Of a stretch of 64,000 bases of DNA, positions 1-10,479 are shown one piece after another. The notes under the pieces are model-generated. The model had not been told where the DNA came from. It was given only the letters and a program-made list of their open reading frames with translations, and did not search any database. Location: NCBI RefSeq assembly GCF_004798865.1, contig NW_025335856.1:10736803-10800802 (forward strand), written 5' to 3'. How positions within the stretch are numbered: the first letter of the stretch is position 1; each line of letters begins with the position of its first letter. This stretch comes from Varanus komodoensis. Taxonomy: Eukaryota > Chordata > Lepidosauria > Squamata > Varanidae. A program made the position numbers and the translations under genes.

Positions 1-113
1 GTATGGAGACTCCCTTGCCAGCCCTGGGCTCATAGCAGGATATGGTACAGTGTATAATGCTGAAGAGTGGCAAACTTCACCCTCCAAAGTACTTCAGTAG
101 CAACTTGCATTAA

Positions 114-334
114 TCACAGAATCATGGAACAGTAGAGTTGGAAGGGGGCATGAAGGCCATCAGGTCCAACCCCTGCTATTGCAGGACACCAAGTTACACC
201 ATCCCATTCAGATGACTGTCCAGTTTCACCCTGAATGTCTGGGAGAGCCCACCACCTCTCCAGGCAACTGGTTCCACTGTCATATTGCTCTGACAGTAAG
301 GAAACTTGCCCTGATATCTATCCTGAATCTGGGT
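114..334 (-). mobile_element. CR1 LINE 3' end (fragment)
   Basis: On the minus strand this reads as the last coding codons and 3' end of a chicken-repeat-1 LINE. The reverse complement has a stretch for a GNxLPxEVVGS-like C-terminus, then the family's TGGACCTGATGGCCTT block, and ends at a CCATGATTCTGTG motif resembling the CR1 terminal ATTCTATG repeat. Only about 220 bp remain and the reverse-transcriptase core is absent, as expected for a 5'-truncated insertion. Family recognition is from memory of CR1 3' ends. Divergence looks high, so the copy is old. Confidence 0.85.
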
Positions 335-345
335 TGTTGCAGATT

Positions 346-1460
346 AAATTTTAAAAAAATCTGTAAGTCCAAAGAACAGATATGTGGAAACCCTGCTGAA
401 AATGTTAGATTCCTTCAGTAGTGGAACTAAGGTTATATGAGAATAAATCAGAATTTTCACAGATTTATCTAATTTGCATCTTCTGCCTTCTGGTGCAGTT
501 GGTGATCAGAAATCTATACCTCCCCAGCACAAACATTTTCAGTATGTACAGTTGATTACAGCAAGTTCAGGTACCACTGGTTCCCCATGCATCTCTGTGG
601 AGAACAGCTTCCCAAAAGTACTTCACGTGATGCTCCCAAAGTAACAGCCCAGCACAAGGACCTGTCCAGGAACTGAACTGAGCACAATTAGTATGGCAAT
701 TAGTATGAGTCAGAGAACGAGGATGGCTATTTACATCCCACCAAAGCAGATCGGAGGAGAAATGGTGGCAGCTGTTTCCGATAAAATTCTTACATGTTGA
801 CTTACTTGTGTACATAAACAATGAGAAAAGTGTAGTAGATTGTCTCTGAAGGAGAAAGAAGATACAGACTTCTATCAAACCTGGGACTCTTTATCATTGG
901 CTAGCGAAACGGCACTAGGCACAGACTTAAATATGTTTATGAATCGCTATAAAAAAAAGTACGGGGGGCTGACCCAGTAGGTCTGAAGCTTTTAATGATT
1001 GATGATTTTGAGTTTATTTTTGTTAGTTAGTAGAAAAATAACAATAGCACTTATTTAAAAACAAAAGAGAGAGAAAAGATGAGTAGAAATGCAATAGAAA
1101 CCCATCCATGCACCCTAGTGGGGAAGACAGCAACTAGGGCTAGATCTGCACCTCCCTCCGTTTCATGGTGCTGCTGAGTCCACATCCCGCATTCCGTACT
1201 CCCAGTGCACACAAGACTCCTCATGCAATAGCCACAGTTTTCATGCTGTTTTCCCAGGCCACAAGTAAACTCCCTAAAGCTGTTAGTGGATATTGCTAGC
1301 TTGATTTGCCACGATTTGAGAACTCCAATTCACGAGGAGTTGGAAAGGAGATGTGTGTAGGCAAATGGCCATGTATGAATGCATCCATGCATTTTATGGT
1401 TACATTGCCCCAAACCAAAGGTTTTTGAATGGTTCACAACAACTTAAGGTTCCCTTGATA
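346..1460. other. No recognisable gene or repeat
   Basis: About 1.1 kb of apparently unique sequence. Open frames here are short and have no recognisable domain. I see nothing I can name. Confidence 0.5.
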
Positions 1461-1462
1461 TA

Positions 1463-1485
1463 TGTGTGTGTGTGTGTGTGTGTGT
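1463..1485. repeat. (TG)n microsatellite
   Basis: About eleven uninterrupted TG units. Confidence 0.95.
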
Positions 1486-1496
1486 TTTAGCTCGGT

Positions 1497-1862
1497 ATCT
1501 ATGCACAGGTGCAAAGGAGCAAAGAAGTGAAAATGGAAAATAAAATACAGCTCTTCCTGCCTCCCCTGCTACACAAATAATGGAAAAGGAAAAATGGTGT
1601 CCCTGCTTGCTTCTGTCTTCATAACCCGTACAAGCTGAATCCAGTGAGATCAGTGGAACCCCCATTTCTTCCAACCAGAGGCAATGAAGTACAACTTTCT
1701 GCCATGTAGATTTCTCCCCTAGGGAGCTGCATACAGGTACGAAGGAGCAAAAGAGGAGGTAATTTAAAAAGAAGAAAAAATGGCAGTTCTGCCTGTAATC
1801 CACCCACCCCCAAAATGGAGAAAGAGAAAGGCTGCTGTTGCTTCCAAGCCACTGATATCATC
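1497..1862. repeat. Diverged tandem duplication, period about 228 bp
   Basis: Two related units start near CAGGTGCAAAGGAGCAAA (1,506) and CAGGTACGAAGGAGCAAA (1,734). Both continue through an A-rich stretch, a TTCTGCCT-like motif, a second A-rich stretch and a CTGCTTGCTTC-like end. On the minus strand the two units also translate to similar peptides (PFSFSI and HFSFSI cores). I read this as an old local duplication of non-coding DNA. I do not recognise the unit. Confidence 0.6.
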
Positions 1863-1984
1863 AACTATTTTTCATCCACTAAAAAGCAAGCGAGTACACT
1901 CCCTCCTGTGCAGAATTTCCTAAGTGTTTGCTTCATTGAAGTCTGTGGATTTTAGTTATAAGTAATTGAAGATAATATGATAAT

Positions 1985-3070
1985 AGGTGCGTAATTCAAA
2001 GGATGCTAGGAAGGGGTTAACACTAATTATAACATGGTATAAATTATGGGGGCTAGCCAGGACAGCAGGCGTCTGGCACCCAAGGTCTTGAGGAGCATCC
2101 TCCTCCTCTTGTCGTTATATAAGTTGAGAAATTATGGCCCCAGGAATGCCAGAGATAACAGCAACAACTGGCTGAGGATGCACAGCTGGGGTAGATTGTC
2201 TGACCCAAGGCCTGGGAGATGGGTCAGCTGACCAATGTCAGAGGATCAAGAGCTGGCTCTTTGTTCCTCTTTGGCGGAATCTGTGCCGCTGCCTGCTCTT
2301 CTTCTCCACAGGAGAATGCCCTGTGCATGCTCCTGGTCAGAAGGTGGAGCCTTTGTGCTTAGCGAAGGTTAGGGTTAGCTGCTTTGTTCTTCAGTCTCAG
2401 TGGGCCAACAAGGCTCCAGGATTTGGGGGTGCTTGCTTGGCTGTATACCGTACCATTGCTACTGACCAACTCCCCTTTCTCTCCCCCTTGCTTTCCCCTT
2501 TTTATTCCTTTTAGTGTGTACGTTGTTAGCGGCCTCCATCCCGATGTTTAACCTTTTAAATAACTTGTTTGTTCCGTGTGCAAAATCCAATGACTGGTCC
2601 AGACATTGTGGGACCAGGGAACTTCTGGGCAGGATTTAGCCCAGCCGGCTGAGGGTTATGTGGAACCCCTGATAGCTTCCTGTTTCAGTGGGGTCCAGAG
2701 GGAAGAAGAGGGGCATTTGCACACTGAAGCGAAGCCCTGGGGTGGCAAGAGAGTCAGGAAAGCAGCGGAAAGATCTCGGAGTTGCTGCAGCATTTTGCAG
2801 AGCCTGCAACTCTGTGGAGCACTTCTTCTGTCCCTCTGCCCTACTGGGAAGGCAGGAAGAGTCCCAGGTGAGCACATGCATTATTGGTGTACCCCACAAT
2901 TGAAGTGCAAGGAGGAGAAAAATGGGAACAAAGCCGATCATGCAAAGAATGGAATAAAAGGAGAGGGACAACATGTTAGGGAGAGAAAACGACTGAGTTG
3001 CATCGTTCTTATGTTAGCAGTGGCTGGAAGAAACCCCCCTCCACTCCCTGCCCCTCCCTTTTTAAAACTG
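1985..3070. other. GC-richer block with TATA-like motif, unclassified
   Basis: This kilobase is clearly more GC-rich than its surroundings and has GTTATATAAG at about 2,114-2,123. Open frames of 155 codons (plus) and 112 codons (minus) overlap here, which points to composition rather than coding. It could be an old LTR-element fragment, a promoter-derived segment or an unrecognised repeat. I found no clear terminal repeats, so I leave the class open. Confidence 0.25.
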
Positions 3071-3369
3071 TAAAAATAAGTGTTCAACATTCTCAAAAGC
3101 TTCCTTGCTGTTCTTTTAGAAGTAGCAAAAAGCCTTTTTTCTCTTTTATAAAGGGTATGTGAAGATGATTTCTCCTTTGTCAGCTTTTCTCCTGCAGTAG
3201 GAGAAGAATGAATTTGAAAAGAACGTTAAATGGGATTCAGAAAGCCCAAGAGGAGTATGTGAGGGCAGCTTTTCCCCATCACCCGTTAGGGCTGTATGTC
3301 CCATATTCCTCTCCTTAAGGCACATCTTTTACCACCACTGCCCCCATGGCTTTCCTTTCCCTCTTGCTT

Positions 3370-3424
3370 CTTTTCTTTTCTTTTCTTTTCTTTTCTTTTC
3401 TTTTCTTTTCTTTTCTTTTCTTTC
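3370..3424. repeat. (TTTTC)n microsatellite
   Basis: Ten near-perfect TTTTC units. The long Lys/Glu- or Phe/Leu/Ser-rich open frames over it are repeat artefacts. Confidence 0.95.
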
Positions 3425-4242
3425 AAACTGTCACAATTTCCCAGAATAATTAGTTCTTTGCAGCAACATCCTCTGACATTTTCCTTCCCCACTAAAGTCA
3501 CTTTGAAAATCTGTTGTGTCTGTTGTCTCCAGCAAAAGTATTCTGATTGGGATTCACACCCCTAAAGGTGTGTAATCAATACAGTACCTGAACCCATTGA
3601 TATACATTTCCATCAGTTAACTATCATTACAGGAAAGATTTCAACATGATCGCTCTATGTTATCCTTTAAAGTTTGACTTTAGAAGAATTATTCCTGGGC
3701 TTTGCTGAAAGGCATCAATAAAATAGGATTTACTATCTTCTTCAGCTTAATTTATACTGAAGAGAATAGGGCTATTATCTTAAATCTCTTCCCACTTCCC
3801 TGCACCCCTAAACAGAATGGAATCAGTTGGGGAGGGATAAAAGCCATTTGAAGTAAGGAGCATTTGAAGAAGTCATCATAGAATGCAGAATCCGATTGAA
3901 TCTCCCTGTAACCCACAAAATGTGGAAGATTATGAGCATCCTATGGATCCCTGGGTTTGCATGTGTGCACATTTGCCTAAAAGTTCAGTAGTTTACCGAA
4001 CAGGCCATGTATCTTTAGTTTATTTGCATCCAACCATTTTACCAAACAATGGCACTCAAGGAGAGTTACGGAACCAATTAACACAGACTGAAATGGTACA
4101 TTAAAACTTGCAATAATTACAGAAGAAGCTATGAAGAAGAGTTTCCAATCCACCAGGTCCACTTTAAGGACTTCTTAAGTAGGCACTGATTTATGTGTAC
4201 AGAGACATGCCTAGGACTGTAGTATGTGTGCCTTTACTCAAC

Positions 4243-4264
4243 TGTGTGTGTGTGTGCGTGTGCA
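4243..4264. repeat. (TG)n microsatellite, interrupted
   Basis: TG units with one GCG interruption. Confidence 0.85.
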
Positions 4265-4463
4265 CGCTTTCAGCGGCTTCCTGTTGGCCACAGTACCTAA
4301 AGTGCCTTGGATGTGGCAGTGCATGGAACTGTTGTGCATGCATCACTCCACAGTTCCTGTGAAGTGGAGGAGACAGGAGGCAACATGGAGGGCCTCGAGC
4401 TACTGGGAACATAGCAACAAAGGACAGTGCCTTATAGTAAGCCAGTTCATGGGTTCATAATGA

Positions 4464-4615
4464 CAAGCAGCAGCTCTCCAGGGCTTCAGGCATTTGCATT
4501 CCTATCTAAACCTGGAACCTTCTACTTGTAAGCTGCACAGAAGGAACCACTAGGCTGAGCTCGCCGCCTTCTACCAGAAAACTAGGTGTTCTACCACTGA
4601 GCTATGGCTCCTCCT
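4464..4615 (-). mobile_element. tRNA-derived SINE remnant
   Basis: In plus orientation the order is CAGCAGCTCTCCAGGGCTTC, then a CCTGGAACCTTCTAC block, then TCTACCACTGAGCTATGGC. The last is the complement of a tRNA-like head (GCCATAGCTCAGTGGTAGA). The copy is interrupted and diverged in the middle. It is the same family as the copies at 17.5, 34.7 and 36.2 kb. I do not assign a formal name. Confidence 0.75.
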
Positions 4616-4624
4616 CTAAGCATG

Positions 4625-6990
4625 GCAAGAGTTTTTTTTTAAAGTTAAATACAAAAGCAAAGCAAAGACCCAATTTGCCTCATATATTTAGGGTTAGTGG
4701 CATCAACCAGACCTGGGAATGTTCAGAGAACATTTTTCTCTCCTGTGAGTGAAGGTTTTGATTCACCTCACCACAAAGGGCCAGAATGGGGAGGTAGTGC
4801 CCTAAAGGAAGGCTCGGGCAGCAGTAGCGTATATGCAAGCTCCTAATTTCTCTGGCATTGAAAAAATGGTGGACAGAACTGGATGAAGCATTACCTGATC
4901 ACCCAGACCCAGGAGCTGAGCATGTCCAACTTTCCCTTTTAGTGATAACACACAAGGCACATGCACGGGAGGTTCCCAGGGTGCTAGTTTTAGAGTTAGA
5001 CCATTTTAACAAGCATCCACTGGAGACAGCCACTATCATCACTGGGACATTCTTTGAATTGCAGTTAATTGGAGTATTTATGTGTTCCTGTCTTGCCATA
5101 CAGATCTCACTAACAAGTTAAACAAGGTGTCCACTGATAAAGGCTAATAACCACCAGGGGAAAATGTGATACTTTGCTGCATATCACATACATTCATCAT
5201 TATTAAGGCTATTGCATGGTGTACCAAGCTGACCTTGCAGTCATCAGAAACTTGAAATATTATGACTTAAAGGTTTAGCAGGACTTGCATAACAATGTAA
5301 AACTAATTAGGACTACATCTGCTAATTGCTACATCATGGTGAAGTAGTGTATATAAAATAGATGGATGATTAATACCAGGAACCAGAAGGAAGTGAAATT
5401 TACTAGACTAATGGCAGCCGTAGTAATAATTTACTTGCAGTCATGGGATCTTTACAATGTATTGTGGTCTTTGCGTGTAGCATAGCATTTTGTTCTGCAG
5501 ACTTTGTCACTTAGTTTCTATAGGGTCCTTCACAAAAGCTAAGCAGAGATCAGGGTGTTCAAACCCATTGACAAGTAGAGGACAGCCTAGATGGAGCATG
5601 GGAAATGTCAAGCCAAAAGCATTTAGCTTACCATAATGACAAACAGCCTCCAATTAAGACCATTAACTCTTCAGTGGAATCATAGCAGTTGTGCGGCAGA
5701 AACTCAATACCAGAGACTTATTTCACTGTCATCAGCAGAGTCTCTTGTGATGTCCAAACATCTGTTCTTAATGGTGCAAGTGCCCCAAGGGCAAACAGCT
5801 CTAAGAACATACTGCAGGAATTGGCAAGGAACAAATGACAGAGGACACTGGGACATACTAGAACACTTGACTATCTTTCCATCTTTGTTGGCAACTACTA
5901 ATCACTGATGGAAACATTTCAGAGAATGACTCCTGAACCAAAGCATGAAAAGTAAAGAAAAGGAAGATAAGTAGGCAAGGTGGAATGGAAGCATGGTAGA
6001 GCAGTATAGCTGCTGAGGGATTATTAAGGGAATTGTTTCTGAACTGCAAGTCTGCTGAATAATGAAATAATATTCCTAGGCAAGTTTCAAAGCTGTTTCC
6101 AGTGGAAGCTTCAAGTAGGACAGTAATAGTCTGAGCTGCACAAATTGCATAGGGAGTCAGCTGTTTCAGCCATTCAAATGGAGGTGTCTACCACTGCTAC
6201 AATAACAAGATTGCGGCTGAGCATAAATAAGATCTGAATTAAAAAAAATTAAACTTTAAAATATTGGGTGAATTAAAAAATAAAGATTTGGCTGTGTTTC
6301 TACTTATACTAGAATGTTTTGTCTGCATGCACACACATTCTTCACTCTCTTCATCTTGGGACCGACCCTGAATTCCAACTGAAAGCTGCCTTCTTCTTTA
6401 TAACCATGTATATCCTCACTTTGCTGTCTGTGAATCTCAGGCTCCTTCCAACCATCCGTCCGTCCTTCCTTCCCTTACATTCTCCCTTTCCTTCCCTGAA
6501 AGAAATGGGAAGAATGATGGTGGTGATGGTGTTGCAAGAATCCACCTTGTTGACTGGGGTACAATCTGTCATGGGTCAGGCCTATCCCACTGAAGAGTTA
6601 CCCTCCCCTTGTCAAGCTGTACGGATGAATGGGCCTCTACTCTAATAACTGGGCACAATATTAGATTAGAAATCCATTACTCTGTTGATTCAGATCTTTG
6701 ACACTGCCTTTCTAGGGCCATTAGGAAGTAGGAGGAGGAGGGGAGAAAGGGCCACATAGGAGAGGGCGGTGATGTCTTTTTTTCATTCAAACATTTATTT
6801 ACAATGTATACCAGAGGAAGCATATGCGCTATAAGTAGAAGCAAAGCAAAGACAGAATGAAAGACAATTGTGAGCAAATGGAAATAAGAATTAGAACAAA
6901 GACCACAGTGCTCTATCAGAAGCTCTAAATCCACAAGTCATAAATATTGCAAGAGGCAACTTATAAATGCCTTTGCTCTTCTTTGTTCCT
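4625..6990. other. Unique sequence, no gene recognised
   Basis: About 2.4 kb up to the assembly gap. It has a TTCC/CCTTCC-rich patch near 6,450-6,500 and scattered short frames below 110 codons. I see no exon with convincing splice sites and no recognised transposon. Confidence 0.5.
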
Positions 6991-7005
6991 TTCCTTTTTC
7001 CAATC

Positions 7006-7105
7006 NNNNNNNNNNNNNNNNNNNNNNNNNNNNNNNNNNNNNNNNNNNNNNNNNNNNNNNNNNNNNNNNNNNNNNNNNNNNNNNNNNNNNNNNNNNNNNN
7101 NNNNN
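7006..7105. other. Assembly gap (100 N)
   Basis: Exactly 100 N, a common placeholder for a gap of unknown size. It is flanked on both sides by the same 11 bp in inverted orientation (TTTTTCCAATC at 6,995-7,005 and GATTGGAAAAA at 7,106-7,116). Open frames drawn through the gap are meaningless. Confidence 0.98.
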
Positions 7106-7116
7106 GATTGGAAAAA

Positions 7117-8165
7117 TTGAGCTGCTGATAATTAAAGTTAAATCTTTGTTCCATGCCATTTCAAGCTGTAGGAAGTCATTATCAGAGTTTCACAGCAATA
7201 TTTTTGATATTTCAGATTATTATTTTTTGATATCTCAAGTGAAGTTACAATGCAGGCAAGGATGGCAAGCCAAACTATCTTATAACTCCTCTTTTATAAT
7301 GTGTAGTATCGAGGGGAATCTTCTTAGATGTTTCTACAGCAGCTTCAAAACACGTGCAGCATTAAATGTGGAAACTAGATATTGCATTAATGACAGTAGC
7401 TTCAAAGATTCCTCCTCCTTTCCCCAAGCCAGAGATCTGAAGGCAATCCTGAAGTGGATGACTAGCCTTTGAAAATTATGCAGTGCAAACAATAAACCTC
7501 ATTAAATAAAAGTCAGCAAAACCATCTTGGAAATCAAATAAAGGGGGAGTTGGAATTAGGAGGAGGAGGAGAGGTAGGGAAGTGCTGCTTGTCTACTACT
7601 TTTACTAGTGCTCTATAAAGGAATAAGAGCTTGAGAGTTTAATAATAACCCCACTTGTCATGGAAAAGTTGGCCACTAAGTTAGTGCTTCCTACTTAGGA
7701 CAACTTTTGGTTTCTGAGCATAAAGAAGAACGTAAGTACTGATTTAGTGAATCTGACCACTGATCTATCAAGCTCAACATCCTTTTCCGAGCAGCAGCCA
7801 GCAATGCATCAAGATCCTTACAAGGAAGGTATGAACTTGATGTCAATGCTGTACTATTTGTACACAGTATCAAAAGAGATGGATCTTCTGGCTGTAGAAG
7901 TTCAATTCTGCTGTCATTACTAAATGGTCTATTGGCAGCTATTATCCCCTTTCCTATGTAAGGTACTTAACAAGCACAGGAAGAGGCAGAGAGGTGGTGG
8001 TTACAGCAATCAAAGGCTGGTTTTATTTGAAACAACTCTGATCGAAGTAGAAATGTAAGGTTAGCTCTCTCTGGATTGTTCATTCCCAGCTGCCTGGTCA
8101 CATCTAGCCTGTGGAATAGGGATCAGTAAATCAGGAAAATTCATGCTCATTTAGGTTCTGCACAT
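7117..8165. other. Unique sequence, no gene recognised
   Basis: About 1 kb with a short AGGAGGAGG purine patch near 7,560. The longest frame (about 108 codons) has no recognisable domain. Confidence 0.45.
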
Positions 8166-8169
8166 TCCA

Positions 8170-8420
8170 CCTCAGCTTTGCCTGTTGCTATTTCCTCTGG
8201 ATGTGAACATTCATGCATATTTTCATTGCCATTTCAAAACTGTATGCACATTTTTTGAAAACATGCCCATTTTTCCTCCATTGCTTAAAATACCGTTGTA
8301 TTTACTTTCCAGAAATACATTTTCCATGCAAATTTTTCAACTGTACACATTGGTTTGTTTGGAACTGTGAATTATGTACCGTGATCCAAAATGTGTAGAC
8401 TTCAACTACAGATTGAAGTC
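8170..8420. repeat. AT-rich dispersed element, unnamed family
   Basis: Rich in degenerate TGCATATTTTC, TGCACATTTTT and TGCAAATTTTT motifs. It resembles blocks at 15.2, 17.0, 20.4, 36.5, 38.1 and 42.0 kb. The grouping is by eye from shared motif vocabulary, and this copy is one of the weaker members. Confidence 0.35.
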
Positions 8421-8571
8421 CATACTTTTCTTCCTGTTCAAGGAGGGGTGAACCAGGTAACATCTCATCCCAAGTTAACCAACACATTTCTCAAACATCA
8501 CTAGGAGACAGTGCAAAAAACAAACCGGAGAGAGAAATACTCCAGATTCAGGAATAATAGGGGAATAATAG

Positions 8572-8660
8572 AGCCGGAATCCTTTGTGCATTTATTCAGA
8601 AGTAAGTCCCATTGAACACAGTGGGTCTTATTGCTGTGCCGACATGAATAGAATCACCTA
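8572..8660. mobile_element. Short palindromic squamate element remnant
   Basis: Contains the AGTAAGTCCCATTGAACACA then GTGGGTCTTA arrangement, in which the two arms are rough inverted copies. The same arrangement, better kept, recurs at 63,172-63,235. I know it as a very common short repeat in squamate DNA but cannot give its formal class. Confidence 0.55.
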
Positions 8661-8939
8661 TTAGTAAACAGTGAGTCACAACTGAAATGCAGAAGAAATA
8701 TTGCAACATGGAACTGGACTCATCAACTCATCATGATGCGCATTTGGTTAGGACTTGAAGATGGATTGAATACATCCTTTCTGCACAAAATAGTCCTTTT
8801 CTCAGGCTCCCTATATTCATATTTTCAGACATTTAAAATATAGAATTGGCCTGTTCCCTGCTTTTTTCTGTGTTTCTGAAATAGAAGGCAAATGGTTTCT
8901 TCCATATGATATTTGTTAGAGGTTTGCCATTTGGGCTCA

Positions 8940-9420
8940 TTTTTTAAAACTAATTTTATTCTCCACGTTTGTTGGCAATTTATGCAGCAAATGCAATTAT
9001 TGAAGATGAACGCTTGCGACAGCTGAAGGCTAAAAGTGCCACTTGCTTCGAAGCAAACGGAAAAGAGAGATGGGATACTAGGGAGAGAATATTAAAAATA
9101 TAATCTCTCTACAATACTTCTCTGAGAGGATGCACACACCTTCATAAAAATGTAATTTAATTTTCCCAATGTGGTGCAAAAGGGAGATCTAATTATCCTC
9201 TTCTAAATTGCTTTCTTAATTTCTTAAATCTTTGCTCTTTGTTTATTTCTTTCCTCAAGCTCTGCTTGCAGAATGTAATAGCAGCTATTCCATGTGTGGG
9301 TCAGTGATAAAACCACCTGAAATTGATGCCCTTTTGATGCAAGATGTTAAATCCCTAATTCACTATGTGCCTCCTTTGTCTCTCTTTTAGCACTCTTTAG
9401 AGAGGCTCAGTGAACTAGAT
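8940..9420. other. Repeat-free AT-rich block, candidate conserved non-coding element
   Basis: Free of recognised repeats. It carries a perfect 14-bp palindrome TTGCTTCGAAGCAA (9,043-9,056) and homeodomain-type cores (TAATTTAA, CTAATTATCC). Calling it regulatory is inference from composition and motif density only. Confidence 0.3.
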
Positions 9421-9704
9421 AGGAGAGTAACTTGATTTGACTGTGCTCTAACCTGCAGGCAGCATGGCGCAACATGGAAATCAACTGCCACCTTCCTGAA
9501 GATTTTATCTTCGGTCCACAGCAGATATTTCTAGGGTACTATACTCTTTCCTCATTTTACTTTTACTGCCCTTGTTTCAATTTTCTCTAGTAATTGTCCC
9601 CTTAAACATGCTGTGATGTGAGTGAAAATATTTTCCACCGGAACAAAGACAGCTGATACATAACATGGGAACTGCAAGTTGCAGAAGCAGGTTGCAGGTA
9701 TTCT

Positions 9705-9822
9705 TCCTCAGCCTGGTGCCCTCCAGATGCTTGGGAATCAGGACCAAATCCCATCCATCCCGATCAGAACCAACAGTCCAGAATGCTGATGGTTGTACGC
9801 CCAAACATCTGGGGGCAGTCAA
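9705..9822. mobile_element. Palindromic MITE remnant (CCCTCCAGATG family)
   Basis: Left arm GGTGCCCTCCAGATGCTTGG and right arm CCAAACATCTGGGGGCA are inverted relatives around a short centre with a CCATCCATCCC core. This is a short non-autonomous DNA transposon whose consensus, from memory, has CCAGATGTTTTGGACTACAA arms. Other copies lie at 10.1, 27.1, 30.8, 36.8, 47.6 and 58.1 kb. A hAT affiliation is likely but I could not confirm it from target-site duplications here. Confidence 0.65.
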
Positions 9823-10021
9823 GGAGTGACATTTCCTATGGAATCTGCTTGTGACATGACCTTGCATGCTTCTGTACTTCACCACTTCTTCTCAATGGCA
9901 AAATAGCAACCTCAAGACATGGTGGCTTCGGCATGTATTGCATTGACCACGGAGAAAAGGATTTATGTTTGACGTGAGGCGAATGCGACCATAATGATCG
10001 CCACCACCATGGCAAATTGTC

Positions 10022-10088
10022 TCAGGGCTGGTTCAGACAACACTTAATGACTTGACTAATGTCAAGGCTTTTATACATAATATAACGT
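10022..10088. mobile_element. MITE terminus (CAGGGCTGGTTCAGAC family)
   Basis: Begins CAGGGCTGGTTCAGACAACA and continues CTTAATGACTTG. The complement of this terminus appears at about 48,150-48,182 (ATTAAGTGTTATGTTTGCAC then AGGGC). It looks like one end of a non-autonomous DNA transposon; the other end is not obvious here. Confidence 0.45.
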
Positions 10089-10091
10089 TAA

Positions 10092-10236
10092 ACTAGGACT
10101 GGACAACTCATGGTGATCCTCAGGATTTTTGACATATGGCTGCCGCAGTCCCTTGCTGTTGTCCATGCTGGCTAGAGCTGATGAGAATTGTAAGCAAAAA
10201 CATCTTGCGAGCCAAAAGTTTCCCAGCTCTGCCTCA
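10092..10236. mobile_element. Palindromic MITE remnant (CCAGATGTTTTGG family)
   Basis: A diverged ATCCTCAGGATTTTTGACA arm, a CCATGCTGGCTAGAGCTGAT centre and an AAAACATCTTGCGAGCC arm ending in TTCCCAGCTCTGCC. The order matches the copy at 9.7 kb and the squamate consensus I remember. Flanking 8-mers are only weakly similar, so target duplication is unproven. Confidence 0.65.
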
Positions 10237-10479
10237 AGCTCTCACATCTAGCAGCACATATGAATGGGAATTTTGAAGATACTTAGCAGGCTGAAAAATG
10301 CAGAGCCAGTCAGTTGAGCCGGAATACCTCAGGTATCCCTGAGGAGTAATCACTTGTGATCTGAAACACAAGAACACAACCCAAATGCATGCAGAGAGAT
10401 ACACATATGCAAATGAACATCTTTTCCAATCCCTAAGAGAGCTAGATACCACTTTAGCTCTCATGTTGTTATCCACACT

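Noticed and set aside
2364-2380. Telomere-like TTAGGG sequence
   Set aside because: Only GGTTAGGGTTAG is present, about two units; not an interstitial telomeric array.
2606-3073. 155-codon plus-strand frame as a gene
   Set aside because: Lies in a GC-richer patch where stop codons are rarer, overlaps a 112-codon frame on the other strand and shows no domain.
3286-3565. Lys/Glu-rich and Phe/Leu/Ser-rich proteins
   Set aside because: Produced by the (TTTTC)n microsatellite.
6891-7159. Frames crossing 7,006-7,105
   Set aside because: They run through 100 undetermined bases.
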